The position numbers and the translations under genes were made by a program. The notes below the pieces were generated by a model. The model saw nothing but the letters and a program-made list of their open reading frames with translations. It ran no database searches and was not told where the DNA came from. This document shows, piece by piece, positions 1-13,000 of a stretch of 64,000 bases of DNA; the first letter of the stretch is position 1; every line of letters starts with the position of its first letter. This DNA comes from Delphinapterus leucas (taxonomy: Eukaryota > Chordata > Mammalia > Artiodactyla > Monodontidae), in contig NW_022098076.1 of the NCBI RefSeq assembly GCF_002288925.2, positions 84,455,062 through 84,519,061 on the forward strand. The letters are read 5' to 3'.

Positions 1-445
1 AGTCTGTCATACAGAGTGAAGTAAGTCAGAAAGAGAAAGACAAATACCGTATGCTAACACATATATATGGAATCTAAGAAAAAAAATGTCATGAAGAACC
101 TAGGGGTAGGACAGGAGTAAAGACACAGACCTACTAGAGAATGGACTTGAGGATATGGGGAGGGGGAAGAGTAAGCTGTGACAAAGTGAGAGAGTGGCAT
201 GGACATATATACTAAATGTAAAATAGATAGCTAGTGGGAAGCAGCCACATAGCACAGGGAGATCTACTCGGTGCTTTGTGACCACCTAGAGGGGTGGGAT
301 AGGGAGGGTGGGAGGGAGGGAGACGCAACAGGAAAGAGATATGGGAGCATATGTATATGTATAACTGATTCACTTTTGTTATAAAGCAGAAACTAACACG
401 CCATTGTAAAGCAATTATACTCCAATAAAGATGTAAAAAAAAAAA
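1..445 (+). mobile_element. L1 3' end with poly(A) tail
   Basis: The 3' end of a cetartiodactyl-type L1, cut by the window start. Typical landmarks are GTCTGTCATACAGAGTGAAG at 4-23, the C/G-rich 'gggatagggagggtgggagg' stretch near 296, AGCAATTATACTCCAATAAAG near 410-430, and an A-run at 435-445. The same sequence appears in reverse at 49.7, 52.8 and 62.75 kb. Confidence 0.9.
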
Positions 446-540
446 GTGGGAATAACTCAAATGTTTTTCAGTTGGCGAATGGGGAAAGATTGGTTGAAAA
501 GGGACACAGGCACAGTTCTGGGAATGACGGAAGTGCAATA

Positions 541-880
541 TACAGGCATATCTCATTTTACTGTGCTTCACTTTATTGTACTTCACAGATTTTTTTTTAC
601 AAATTGCAGGTTATGGCAGCCCTGCACTGAGCAAGTCTCTTAGTGCTGTTTCTCCAGTAGCATTTGCTCACTTCATTTCTCTCTGTCACACTTTGGAAAT
701 TCTTCAGATATTTCAAACTTTTCCATTATTTATATATCTGTCATGGTGTTTTGTAATCAGTGATCTGTAATCAGTGATCTTTGATTTAATATTGTAATTT
801 TTTTGGGCACCACGAACTGCATCCATGTAAGAGAGCAAAATTAATCAATAAATGTGTATGTTCTGCCTGCTCCACTGAGG
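541..880. mobile_element. Tigger-like DNA transposon fragment
   Basis: It starts TACAGGCATATCTCATTTTA and continues with CTTTATTGTACTTCACAG, a 'tgctcacttcatttctctctgtcaca' block and ATCAGTGATCTTTGA. This layout matches a common old mammalian pogo/Tigger element as I remember it. The exact subfamily is not certain. Confidence 0.5.
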
Positions 881-2589
881 GGGCGGAAATCTTCCTTCAT
901 TTAGCAAGTGTTTATTTACTGTCTTTTATATACTAGGCACTATGGTAAAGCACTCATGAAGCAATCTATTCATTCACTTAATTGCATGTTGTAGTAATTC
1001 TTTGCTCAAAATATCACTCACTGCCCAACCAAGAAGTCATTTTACTCTACCTGTTTAAGAAGGAAGTAACTAAATCTGTCAGATGTTAATTTTTAAAAAG
1101 GAATTAAGACAGGTATGTATTGGCTAGTAAGCCTTTTAAAGCAGAGCAGGGGGTATATTCATAGAACTAGTAGTGTTCAATTACTTTGAGCTCTTCATTT
1201 TTACCTGTATGAGTACAATTTAAGTCAGTTTACTGAAACGCAGTGATGAATTCTTGGTTGTTTCTTTATCAGTATTCAGCAGTGTATATTTTCCTTCTTG
1301 GGACGTTAAGAAGATGAGAGAGAGAGTCACAAATAGAAGGAATAGGTAATGAGGAAGTACATGGCCTCTTGTTTCCCTGAGGAGCTGTATTTGAACCCAG
1401 AGAATATCTTCAAGAGCTTGTTTTGGTTGAGGGAATACTTGCCATGGTTATGAGTGAGATATCTCTACCTACATTAAGTGAGCATGGTAGAAAGAAGTGG
1501 CTCTGATTTGTATGTTCTGTGAACTTTGTATTCCCTAGAGGAGACTAATTTTTGCCAGGGCTATATATTCAGCATTACTAGAAACATTAAGTATGAATAT
1601 AGAAGAAAACATATCAGTAAGATTTTAGTTCAGGAAAGAAAAAACTTAGAAGATGCAGTGATAGTAAAAACATGGTGCCATAAATGATTCTCTTAAAATG
1701 AAGTGTATAATTATCTTTTTATCATTTTAGTACTTAATTTCTTAGACCTTTTCCTAGACCCTTTCCTGTAGTTAAGACATTTCTGCTTGATAGCCTTGGC
1801 CTAATTTTTGATTTTCCCGACAGTTTTACTTTTACCAGCTCAGAGTTAGTTTGAATAGGACTTAGCTGGGATTTCAGATAGTTTAGCTTCAACTACTAAG
1901 AGAAAAGTGTGTGTGAATAAGGTTTATAGAATTAAAACCAGGAACCCCCCCCCACATTAATAATAATAACAAAATAAAAATAATTCATTTAAACAGTAAG
2001 CAAATAATTGTAAACCTCAAATAATTATAATTTGTGTTATCTTTTCTGTCCTAAGAAACAGGATAGTTAATAAGAGAAATACAAATACAAACTTCAGTTG
2101 TTGGGTAGGGGAGAGGGAGTGACCAACATTCAGCTAGGCTGGGACCTGTGCATTTTAAACTCACAGTCCTGCATACCTGCATACTTGTGATGTGTAACTG
2201 GAGTGGGGCAGTGGGTTTTTAACAGGGCATAAGCACTATCCAAATGCACTCTCCCTAAAAAGCCTCACTGGGCAACTGCACTTAGAACATTGAGACTGTT
2301 GCTGTCATCTAAAGGGATTTTGAAATTGTTCTTTTAACCAGTTTTCAGGCTCAGTTCCTATGCTATACATGCTTAGCTGTTTTACTTTTAGTTAAGCAAG
2401 CCTTTGAGCCAAAGACTATTATCTGATTTTATCCGTTAATAAGACTTGGCTGTACTCAGAAATTGGCATTATCACTGATAGGCCAAATTATGGGAAAGTG
2501 TGACTTCCTGTTTTCTCCCATATACTGGAAAAAACAAAGCAGTTTTATTGTTCGTGATTATTATATAATTTGATAATTGCCAACACTTG

Positions 2590-2790
2590 TATAGCTAACA
2601 CCTGTACCAGAAAACTGTTCTAAGTACTTCATAAATGTTAACTTGTTTATACCTCATAACAACCATATGTCAGTGTTTTAGAAGAAAATTTGGATGCACA
2701 GAGAGTTGAAGTAGTTTGCCCTACGTTTCATGGTTATCGAGTGATGGAGTTGGGATTTGAACTCAGATTCTGGAACAGAGTAGAAAAGCT
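2590..2790 (+). repeat. MIR SINE
   Basis: It has the MIR core order: 'actgttctaagtacttcataaatgttaac', 'cctcataacaacc', then 'gcacagagagttgaagtagtttgccc' and 'gggatttgaactcag'. It is well diverged, as expected for this ancient family. Confidence 0.75.
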
Positions 2791-3844
2791 CTGTTTTTCT
2801 ACTTCTCCCACCTGTGTAATATGGGGAAGGAGGGTAGGTAGAACAAACCCCAGAAATACAGAGAGCAAAAGCTCTCACATAATCCCAGCCCTGGAGATTA
2901 GCGTTGCCAATATTTGGGCATTATATTCTTACTACCTCTCTTTCCTTCCTTTACTCCCTTGATCCTGTGAATTCTTACATGACTGAGATCAAACGTGAAA
3001 GACCAGTAAAGTCTTACGGACGTCTTTGCATGTCAAGACAGAGTAGCTATGTCTTATTCTATTATATAGATGTTAGTATAATCCTTTTAAGCATTTTTCT
3101 CCTGGTGGATTTTGGTTTATTGTCCAATTTTAAAAATTTTAAGGAGTGCTGTGATAACCTACGTATACATTTATGTGTGTACAGTTAGTCAATTATTTCC
3201 TAAGGATAAGTTACTAGAAATGGTACTTCTGGGGCACAGAGTATACCTATTTATGTATTTTAATAGAGAGTAACACAGTTTGTAAAGTTTATACTCAGAT
3301 CAAATGTGAATGTCATTTTAATTTACATTTTTATTCGGTTACAAGTATTTTCATTTCTTTGTCTCCCTTGGTGAATTGCTTTTGTCCATTTAAAAATTGT
3401 GTTGTTAATCTTATAGATTTGTAATAGACCTTTATATTTTGGGCTACTAAGTGTAATATAATAAATGTTTCTCCTTCCTTCTCTGTTTTCAAACGTTATT
3501 TATGAGCATACGATACTTTGGTTTTTAAAAATTAGAGTTATTAACTATCATCATGATTAACTACGAGTCCTCTTTTTTAAAAAAAGCAGTTATTTAATAT
3601 ATTGTATTTATTAGAAAAACTGTAAGTAAATAATCAAAACAAGTTTTGTGGTTAGTCTTTATTACCCTTTCTCTGAATATTTTAATTAAGTGTAGTCTTA
3701 AGCTATCAGTTCTAAGACGGTTTTGAAATAAGACTAATATCAAAACAGTCTTGTACAAAATTAGAATTAAGCTTATCATTTTGAGCTTAGTGTTCCGTAC
3801 ATCTTCCTTAGTTAACTGCCTGTTTAACTTTTCATATGTTTTAG

Positions 3845-4007
3845 GTATGTCCCACCAGAACAAGCCAAAGTGGTGGCATCGGTTCATGCATCTATTTCAG
3901 GGTCCTCTGCCAGTAGCACAAGCAGCACACCTGAGGTCAAACCACTGAAATCTCTTTTAGGAGATTCAGCACCAGCACTGCATTTAAATAAGGGCACACC
4001 TAGTCAG
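3845..4007 (+). CDS. AGFG1: AGFG1 exon, residues ~127-180 (VAMP7-binding region)
   Basis: The acceptor is TGTTTTAG at 3837-3844 and the donor is CAG|GTGAGT at 4008. The exon begins with the last base of a split Trp codon, then reads YVPPEQAKVVASVHAS and ends NKGTPSQ. This is the segment just after the ArfGAP domain. In the human protein, residues of about 136-176 are reported to bind the longin domain of VAMP7, so this exon carries that site. It is 163 nt and fully open, with no lesion. Confidence 0.97.
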
Positions 4008-7000
4008 GTGAGTAGTTTTTAAGTCTTTGTAGAGGCTTCTACTTAAGGAGGATTGAGTACCATGAATTTGGGAATTCATTAAGACAGTTGCATAACCTTA
4101 TATACCAGTAGCATTGTGTCCTAATGGTTTATAATACATTAAAAGATACTTGGTTAAGTGGTTTGAATGTGTCTGTGTTTGTTCTTTTTGCTATTGCGAA
4201 TGCTATTGTGAATACGAGTTTGTAAAGCTGTACAGGAACATTGTTATAGCTATCTATCAACATATATTTATCATACGTATCATATAACATACAGTGGTAA
4301 AACATGAATCTGTGGCGACCATCAGAGTTAGAACAGTATGGCCTCTGTGATATTCTTTTACAGGAAAGGGTTTCTCAAGCATAGAATTTTTTCTCCATCC
4401 TGATTGTGAAGCACGTTTATCGTTGAAACGCAGGTGGCTTTGCATTACATAGCATATTCTAAAAAACTGAAGTCTTTTCAGCAGTTGGTGTCTAGAGTTT
4501 ATGCTTCTGTACTTCATGATAGTCAGTGAGCTGTGACAGATCTGTTACTGTGTGGCATTATAATGTCTGTCCTACACAAGAATGATTCTGAGGCATGGTA
4601 CTATTTGAATTAAATTCCACCTTTTAAAATAATGCACATACTAGGGCATCTAGATAAGTTGCTCCACTTTCATCAAAGGTCTGAGTAGAAAATGAAGAGA
4701 AGGGTAAAGTCAGTATATTGTAACTCTTCCCATGGATAAAAGATTTGTTCTACGAACGCCTTATCATCATACTGTCTTAGCAGTAAGTCTGTCTCGTGTC
4801 ATGAGGTGTAACAACTGTTGTAATTATATTTCATTGCGTTTGACTCTGTACTTAACATTGAAAGATAATATGGGAATAGATGTTGAAAATTTGTGCTTTA
4901 CAAAAAACATCAAAGAACTCAAAACTCTACAAATGGAAGATTATGTAATCTTTAAACTGTGTTTTAAGCTTGGTGAATTGGAAGTAGTGGTATAAAAATT
5001 CAGCAGATCTGACTGGAAGCTCTTTATAGTTAATATGTGGTTTATAGTCTCCTGTTGTAGGTCGCTCTCAAGGGCAGCAGCAGGAAAAGAAGCAGTTTGA
5101 CCTTTTAAGTGATCTTGGCTCAGACATCTTTGCTGCTCCAGCACCTCAGTCAACAGCTACAGCCAATTTTGCAAACTTTGCACATTTCAACAGTCATGCA
5201 GGTAAGTTTTTTCCCAGCAGCTGTTGCCAGAGTGATTGAATAATCATCAAATTAAATATTGTACACTAATTTAAGAATTGATTTGGTCATTTTGAAGCAG
5301 TTTTATTTGATAATTTGAAACTTTGCTTTCTGTTTTTTGCATGTATATATTTCACTGTTTTTTAAGCATAACTGAAGCCAGTGCTTACTGAATTGATTTC
5401 CTATTAGTACTTTGGGATTTATTTTACCTTCTTTTATTCACCTATGAAATTGTGATGCTATCCCACTTATTTTTTTTCCTTTCAATTTCACGTCCTGGCT
5501 TATAGTTGCATAATAATGGTACAAAGTATGTCATGTATATATGCATCCAGAAATGTGCCTTTTGAGGTAGTTTGGAAAATTATAGAAAACCTGCTCTTCA
5601 GCCACATTTATTTCTATCAAGCATTGAAGGAATTTTTTGTTTTAAATACCAGTGGAAACATTTTCTAAGAATATGCTACAGAAGGAAGTTGTGGTGTGAT
5701 TTATGTATGTTTGTGTCTGTGTGTGTGTTTGCTTTTCAAAAGGGATTCTAGGATGAGAATTTCTTTCAGGAGAGATTGTACTGAGAAGGGTAAGAAATAA
5801 GGAGGCTCGCGCTGTTAGGGCTGTGGTAGGTTTCCATCTGCTTTACATTGGCTGAGCCCAGAAGTCCAGAAGGAGGCTGAGGAGACTCTTCCCTTCATAC
5901 TCTAGGTGGGAAGCCAGTTCCCTCTCTGAGCAGACAGGAGCCCTAGCTTCTGTCCCCCCTCTTGGTTTTCGAATGGTGGCCAAAAGAGTTGGTGGAAGAC
6001 TCAGTGAATAGAGAGTGAACCTTCTGTAATTTATGAGTATTCTGCATTTATCTCAGTTTTAGATTTATGGAAATGTAATTTGAAATGATGGAAAAGTAAC
6101 TGCCAAACTCTTTTGTAAATTTTCAGCTTATTTCATGACTTATTTCATGTTTCCCTTCTGTGTGTGTATGTGTGTTTTTGTTTTTGTCTCTAAACGCAAT
6201 TTGTGAATATTTGCAAGTCAGGGAATTGATGTTACACTTTTCTGTGTAATCATATTAGCCAAAAATAGACAAGACAGTGCAGCTCCACAGACTAATTTGT
6301 ACCGTGATTACCCTCATACTTTTAATAACTCCCTTAAAATGCTTTTTGAAAATAATTGTCATTATTTAATTGTAGAAAATGTTAAAAGAGAGAGAAATGT
6401 ATGATTTTATCAGATTGATAGAAGATAGTAAATCTTAACTATTTTGTCTCTTTTCCACATATGGCAGAAATGGTAGGACAGATGTGTCTGTGAGGAAGTA
6501 GTTGAATAACCATGTAGATTAGGTCAGGTTGCCTGAGAGTAATAGTTTTTTAGCCTGAAGTTCTTTTGTATTTACAGATGACTACTCAGATCACTCTTTT
6601 CTTACTTCATTTGATTGATCCCAGGAGCATAAAATATATATGGATATTGCAAGAACAAGCTAATAAAATTACTCATTTATTTTCCCTTCTAGTATAGTTG
6701 ATGCCATCTTTCACATTTTACCTTAAGTAAGTTTTAAATTGGTGTCACGGTTCAATCTGAAATGTCTTTTTCCAGAGCCTTTGCAAGCACTCTGAATTTT
6801 TACTTTTCCATACATGGTTCATAGGTACAAAGTCATTGATAGCTGAGTTTTTGCCCTGAACTTATCATTTAAAAAAGAAACAAAAACATTAGGTGAAAAT
6901 TTTCTCCTGAACACATTGATGTGACAAATGGAACTTTTAATAGCAAACTAATTATTCAGATACGCCAATGTGGCCGGCATTGTTTTAAAGGGAAAACTGT

Positions 7001-10000
7001 TCTTTTGCAGATAGTTCAGTGGGTTAAAAGCCAGAAGTCTTTACCCTTCTTTATTTGAACATTCTGGCTGAGTTGGTGTGTGTGTGGATATGTGTCAGTG
7101 GTGGGGTCAGTATTATGTTCAGGAAAAGTCATCTTCTACAGAAATAGGCATGCAGTTAGAAACATAATTTACTACAGCATGTAATAGTTATTTTGCTTGG
7201 TAATAAACGTATCACAAAACCTGTGAGCTGTAAACTGTAATTGATTTTGGCCACACCTTATATGAGGGATGTCAAACTCCATTGCCTTGCCACCCAGTTA
7301 ACACAAATGAATAATATAATGCAGTGCCCCTTTCAAAGGGGGATGGTCTATAATCTCCTGTTGCCACATGAAAGTACAGGCTCAGGATTACTAAATACAC
7401 CGATTTTCTTTTAAGAGAAGTATGAAAACTTGTTATGTAATGTGAAATGCTCTCTTTTTAAATGTTAGGAATTAATGAAAATAAACTATCATATAGGTGA
7501 AACAAAGTCTGTTTGTCAGCTGAATTTAATGAGGGTTGCCTGTTTCCATCCTCTGGTCTCTACATTTTTTTTTTTCCTTTCTCATGAGTATCTGTTGCTC
7601 ACCGAAGAGTAAAGACAACTCTTGGCAAGATTCAGGCTCATTAACTTGGTGCCTTAAATTCTAAATTCTGAGTTGACTCCTTTGTACTTTTTGAATAAGA
7701 CTGTAAAAAGCATCTTTATTATTTTGTCACATTCTTTTTAGTTTGGATTTCTTTGTGTAGAGATTGTTTGAGGTTCCAGATAGTAATTTTTGTTTACTGA
7801 ATTTATTAGTGTTTAATTTCCAAAGTTGTGTTTATCAGTTTCATTCCGCAACACTTTACAAATTTAAAAAGTTACTATAATCAGTTGTTGAAGACAGTAG
7901 ATTCAGTGTCTACAAATAAAAATGGATAGAAGTATTACAAAACCCTGTCTTGCTATAGTGAATAGGTATTTGATGAGTGTGTTTGGTGCTCTGGTGGGAA
8001 ATCATTGGGAAAATATAAATGTGATAAAATAGGCTTGCCCAACAAAATGGATTGCGTTGAAATGATTTTTTTTTTTTAAGAAGATGTTGGGGGTAGGAGT
8101 TTATTAATTAATTTATTTTTGCTGTGTTGGGTCTTTGTTTCTGCACGAGGGCTTTCTCTAGTTGTGGCAAGCGGGGGCCACTCTTCATCGTGGTGCGCAG
8201 GCCTCTCACTATCGCAGTCTCTCTTGTTGCGGAGCACAGGCTCCAGACGCGCAGGCTCAGTAGTTGTGGCTCACGGGCCCAGTTGCTCCGCAGCATGTGG
8301 GATCCTCCCAGACCAGGGCTCGAACCCGTGTCCCCTGCATTAGCAGGCAGACTCTCAACCACTGTGCCACCAGGGAAGCCTGCATTGAACTGATTTTTTT
8401 CCCCGATGTTGTTTGAAACATGTTAAATGTAAAATTTTCCCATATGATGTTCTAAATACAAGTTAAATGTAGAATATGTATTATTATAGGCTACATATAT
8501 GTTCGAGGTTATAAGCCACAAACTAGCTTAGGGACCCAATTCTTGTTTCTACAAGGGACAGATGTTTCATTTGTTGTTCTCAACTGTACAGCTAAGTGTT
8601 CAAAAAACTTGGAAACTTGCATTTTGGAATATAATCCACTCTAAATTTGAGAATTTCCTATATCGTGTTCTCTATTCATTTGGTTTATAGTTATATTACT
8701 TATTTTGGCCTTAATAAACTTATTTTGTCTTTTAGTAGAATTTTCTTCTCTTTGGCTTAGTATTTCAAAGCTCTTAAGAAATTTATTTCTGTTGTTTCAT
8801 AAGTTGTAGAATTATAGTGTTTGTTGGTTTTGCTAGTAGAGACCATCTAGCAAATCTTCTCATTTTGTTAGTGAGAATACTGGTAGAGCCAGAACAATTG
8901 AGGGACTTGTCCGGTGGTTTACAGTTACTTATGTTAGGATGGAGTTCCCTGATTCTTATCTTAGATTCCCTTTTCACTAAACTGTACTTTTTTTTACTGG
9001 TGTTCTCAGCAGTGCTAAATGGTAACTATTTAAACTTATATTTAAACTGGTATAGATATTCCTTTCAAAATAGTTTTTAGGAAATTAATTTTTAAAATTT
9101 ATTATTTATCTATGAGTGTTTCTTCCATTATATTTCTTTTGGGGAAAGTAAAATTTCAGCCTGTAAAAAAGTTGAATTTTATCATATTAAGTAAAAACAG
9201 ACAAAATATTGTAGGGAGTCCAGAATACAGAATTTATATTGTTAAGCAATAAGCAGCCTTTTAATTTAGGTTCTAGTGTGTAGTGCTTAAGGGCCAGGTC
9301 AGATGTGTTTCAAAAAGGTTTTTAAGAACGCAGTGTGAGCGGTGACATGTGGGGATAGCACTCCACTCGTCAGAAGTGGTAGGTGTGAAGACACTAGAAG
9401 GGAAGTGGCACAGGTGTGTAGGAAAAGGGGGTTACTCTACGTACATTCCTCTCCCGCCCCCGTCATATCCATTTAGATAGATAAAACAGCAATTACATGA
9501 AATACTGTTAAGTTTTCCTGATTTTCTTCCTAGAATAATGTTTTACTTTGTTAATGGAAAATTTTTTTGCTTAGTGACTTCTTTTGGTTTGTTTACAAGT
9601 AGAGTACATATTCATTGAAAAAGCTTAGCGAACTCAGGCAAACAAAGAAGGAAATGATACCTACCTGAAATCTCACTACTTTGATTTAACTAAAATGCAG
9701 ATTTTCTATGCACATGATGCCATGTTTAATGAACTTAGCAGATGAAAATGTATCTGGAATTTATTAACCTATTTATCTTACTTACTTAGCTGTAAGTATT
9801 TTTGTATAGGGCTAAATATTCTTTTACATGAATTTTTTAAATGGCTGCATTATATTCCATTGCATGATGTTCCATAATATATTTAAGTGATCTCTCGTCG
9901 GCCATTTGAGTTTCTAAGTTTTTCATTATTATAAAAAACACATTGTTTAGCTGTTAGATTCAGCCATGCTCATTTGCAATATTATCTCTTTACAAAAACT

Positions 10001-13000
10001 ACCTAGAAGTAGAATTGCCTGCAGAGGATTTAAGTGGCTCACTCACTTTGTTGGTGACATATTATAATCTTTCTCCATCTTTTGGACATGCTTTTCGTTC
10101 TTACCACTTAGCATTCCCTTTCCTGCCTACCAACCACTTCTTATTCTTATCTTATCCTCTATAAAAATCTTATCCAGCATCTGTTTTGGCCTTAAAAAAA
10201 GTCTTTTGAGTTATTTCGTTTTACTTACATATTTTTTTAGGGAAGCCTGGAGCTTTGCTCTTAGGTTGGTGACCAGTTGGGAAATACCAGTTGGTCTTTT
10301 TCACTGGGTATGAGGTGCATTTATGCTATGATTTTTACGTTTTTATCGTTTCTTAAGTTTTAATATGTGTTTTAAAATGGCAGCCTCCTAATAAAATATG
10401 AGTATCTTCAATGTATTTGGTGATCGTGTCCTTCTTTTTATACACTCGAGTTTTCTTTTTTTAAATATGCTATGGTGTGACATCGTTGTAAACTCAAAAA
10501 GCAACCAAAAGATTTAATGTAATTAAGCCATCTTTGTATCATTATTTTAGATTCACATAACTGATGAATCACTTATCACTATTTTAAATCTGAATTTTCC
10601 AAATGTATCCTGTATCTCTATCTGCTTTACTGTAACTAAATATTTAGTGCTCTTAATTCAGAGTTTCCTTTAATAGAGGCACTTTACAGTACTATTCCTG
10701 AGGTCACTCAAAGGCTATTGTGTACAAATTTATCATTGTGCAAAGCGTTTTTGGAAATTCCTGGATACCCTTTAATAAATTGCTTGAAGTTGGGTGAAAT
10801 AAACACTGGTAGAATTTAAAATCTGATTTCTAAATGAGTTTTCTTTAAAGTAAGTTGTGAGACATAGAAACTTTCATAAAATTCTTAAATTCATTTATCA
10901 TATTTTTCATTTATAATTTTCATATTCATTAACATATATTGTTCCTTACCATTTACAGCTCAGAATTCTGCAAATGCAGATTTTGCAAACTTTGATGCAT
11001 TTGGACAGTCTAGTGGTTCGAGTAATTTTGGAGGTTTCCCCACAGCAAGCCACTCTTCTTTTCAGCCCCAATCTACAGGTAGAGCTCTCCAGCATTATGC
11101 TTAAATGTTTACTTCAAAAAATAAAAAACTCTCTAGAGGTAGTTTTGGAACATTACTCTAAACTTAAATTCTGTGATTATCTGGTTCTAAATTAGTTCTG
11201 TCTTACAAAGCTCTGGGGAAACCTGAAATCTTTATATTTTTCTTTGTTCGTTTTTCTGAACGCTAGTATTTTGTCTAATTCACATCTATTCTCCTTTTCC
11301 TGCACATGAATCTTCCTTAAATTTCTTAGGCACAGAGGTATTAAAGTACTAAAAGTTTTTTAGGTTCACAAAACACATTACGATTTAAGCTCTGAATAAA
11401 GGAAGCTAGTTGATTGCTTGCTTCCATAGAACTAAAAACGTTTAAGTAATTTTCAGGGTAACAAGCTTCAGAAAATAAATATTGTTAGTTGAGTAGATTA
11501 TTTAACAGTCACTTTAATAAACTTTAAATAGTTTTCTGTGCAGGAATTGGTCTTTAAAAATTGAATACTCTCCCATAAACTGTATTGTTTTCAGAAACTC
11601 ATTGAACCTTTGTTTAGATCTTTGGCTGATTATTTTTCGTTCACCTTTTAACTCTGTATTGTCTTAAAGCCTTTTCTTTCAATTTTCTTTCTTTTTTTTT
11701 TTTCTTTAAATTTCATCATTTACATAATATCTGGCTGTCCAGCATTTAGAATGCTTTCATCTAGCTGCAGCTTTGGTGAATTTACTTCAGCTTTTCCTCT
11801 CCAGGCTTCCAACAGTAAGTTCTGTTGTCACGTAGGCATCTTTTACTAATTTGTATGTTTTGTGCTATATTTTTTAGGTTTTTCAATTATAGAATGTTAA
11901 TCATCTTTTAATGATAATCCTTCAGAAATTTTCACTTTTACTCTCTCCACTATTGCTAAACTCAGAGAACATAGTAGTATACCATAACAGAGTTAGTTGA
12001 TTTAATAATTCAGTTTTTATTAATTTGAAATAAATTTCTTCATACAGATTTTGAAAGCTCAGTATGTACTTTGTTCATCAGCTCCTTGTAACAGATCACA
12101 GTCTTTTAAATACAAACATTACTTAGTTTTAATCGAAAACAACTAGAGTTTAATTCCTGAAAGAAATATATTTGTTTTAGAATGCATAAAAAACTGATTG
12201 ATGGAAAGTGTTTGTGGTTTTTTAAAAAATAGGGTGTAACCTTTGTTTCTGAAATACCTATAAGTGTGCTTTTCTCACTTTAATATATAAATATCTATAT
12301 CTATATCTATCTACTATCTTGATTGCTGAGACTAATGTTTAGGCATAAAGAATCAACATCAAAAGTGTAGCACCAACAGTGTAGAATGAATATATACTGG
12401 TTTTAGTATTTTAGTAGTACCTTAGGGAGTTCTCTAGAATACAGAACAGTCTTTAAAATCTTAGCAGGATAAAGTTGATGTAATAATTTTTTCCTTGAGC
12501 TATATATTAGGGCATAATTTTACTGAAGACATTGTGGTGTTGTGTGTACATTAAATTATTATGTGGAATTAAGTAATAGTTCTTCAAGTAAAATAAGTCT
12601 AAAGCTCAAAAACCACCTTTTAAGAAATTTGGATCAAAGTAGTACATTGTAAACATTTTAAATCTCTACCCTGGGATTTGTTTCAACCAGGTCTCTGTTG
12701 GAACTACAAAACTTCTGTAGTGTAAGATATTTTGCATCTTGCCTACAGAGTTTGTTTAGGGAGAATTGGTAAAAGGTCATAGTATACATAGCTGAATGTT
12801 CTATGAAGTAACTGAGTTTCAAATGAGGTAGCATGGAGACACTCTCCTGTGAATTATTTTCTTCATTCCAGGATAGAAAACTACACACAGAAACTTGTTG
12901 CCCTGTATGTTGCCAGGGCCTTTGAAAATCTAGTTCTGTAAATTATGGAAAGTCACGTGTAGATAATTAAAGTTGAATGCCATTTGCCAGTTTTTAATTT

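Larger units (their letters stand above)
446..3844 (+). other. AGFG1: AGFG1 intron, 5' part within window
   Basis: Intronic sequence before the first visible exon. Besides the Tigger-like piece and a MIR near 2.6-2.8 kb it is AT-rich. A short fragment around 3040-3260 resembles old L1 3' sequence. I see no coding exon here; the preceding AGFG1 exons (ArfGAP domain) must lie before the window. Confidence 0.7.
5202..10958 (+). other. AGFG1: AGFG1 intron with SINE, MIR and old L1 pieces
   Basis: A 5.8-kb AT-rich intron. It contains a CHR SINE (8066-8380), a MIR-like block (8850-8985), an old L1 piece (9830-10025) and a GC-richer patch at about 5800-5995 that I cannot assign. No in-phase exon with good splice sites was found. 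Confidence 0.6.

Noticed and set aside
8066..8380. functional tRNA gene in the SINE heads
   Set aside because: A/B-box-like sequence is inherited from the SINE tRNA ancestor; no cloverleaf with a proper acceptor stem and terminator is evident.
8108..8393. open frames of 74-89 codons on both strands
   Set aside because: They lie entirely within a CHR SINE. The same applies to those at 34.9, 48.4-48.8 and 58.5-58.8 kb.
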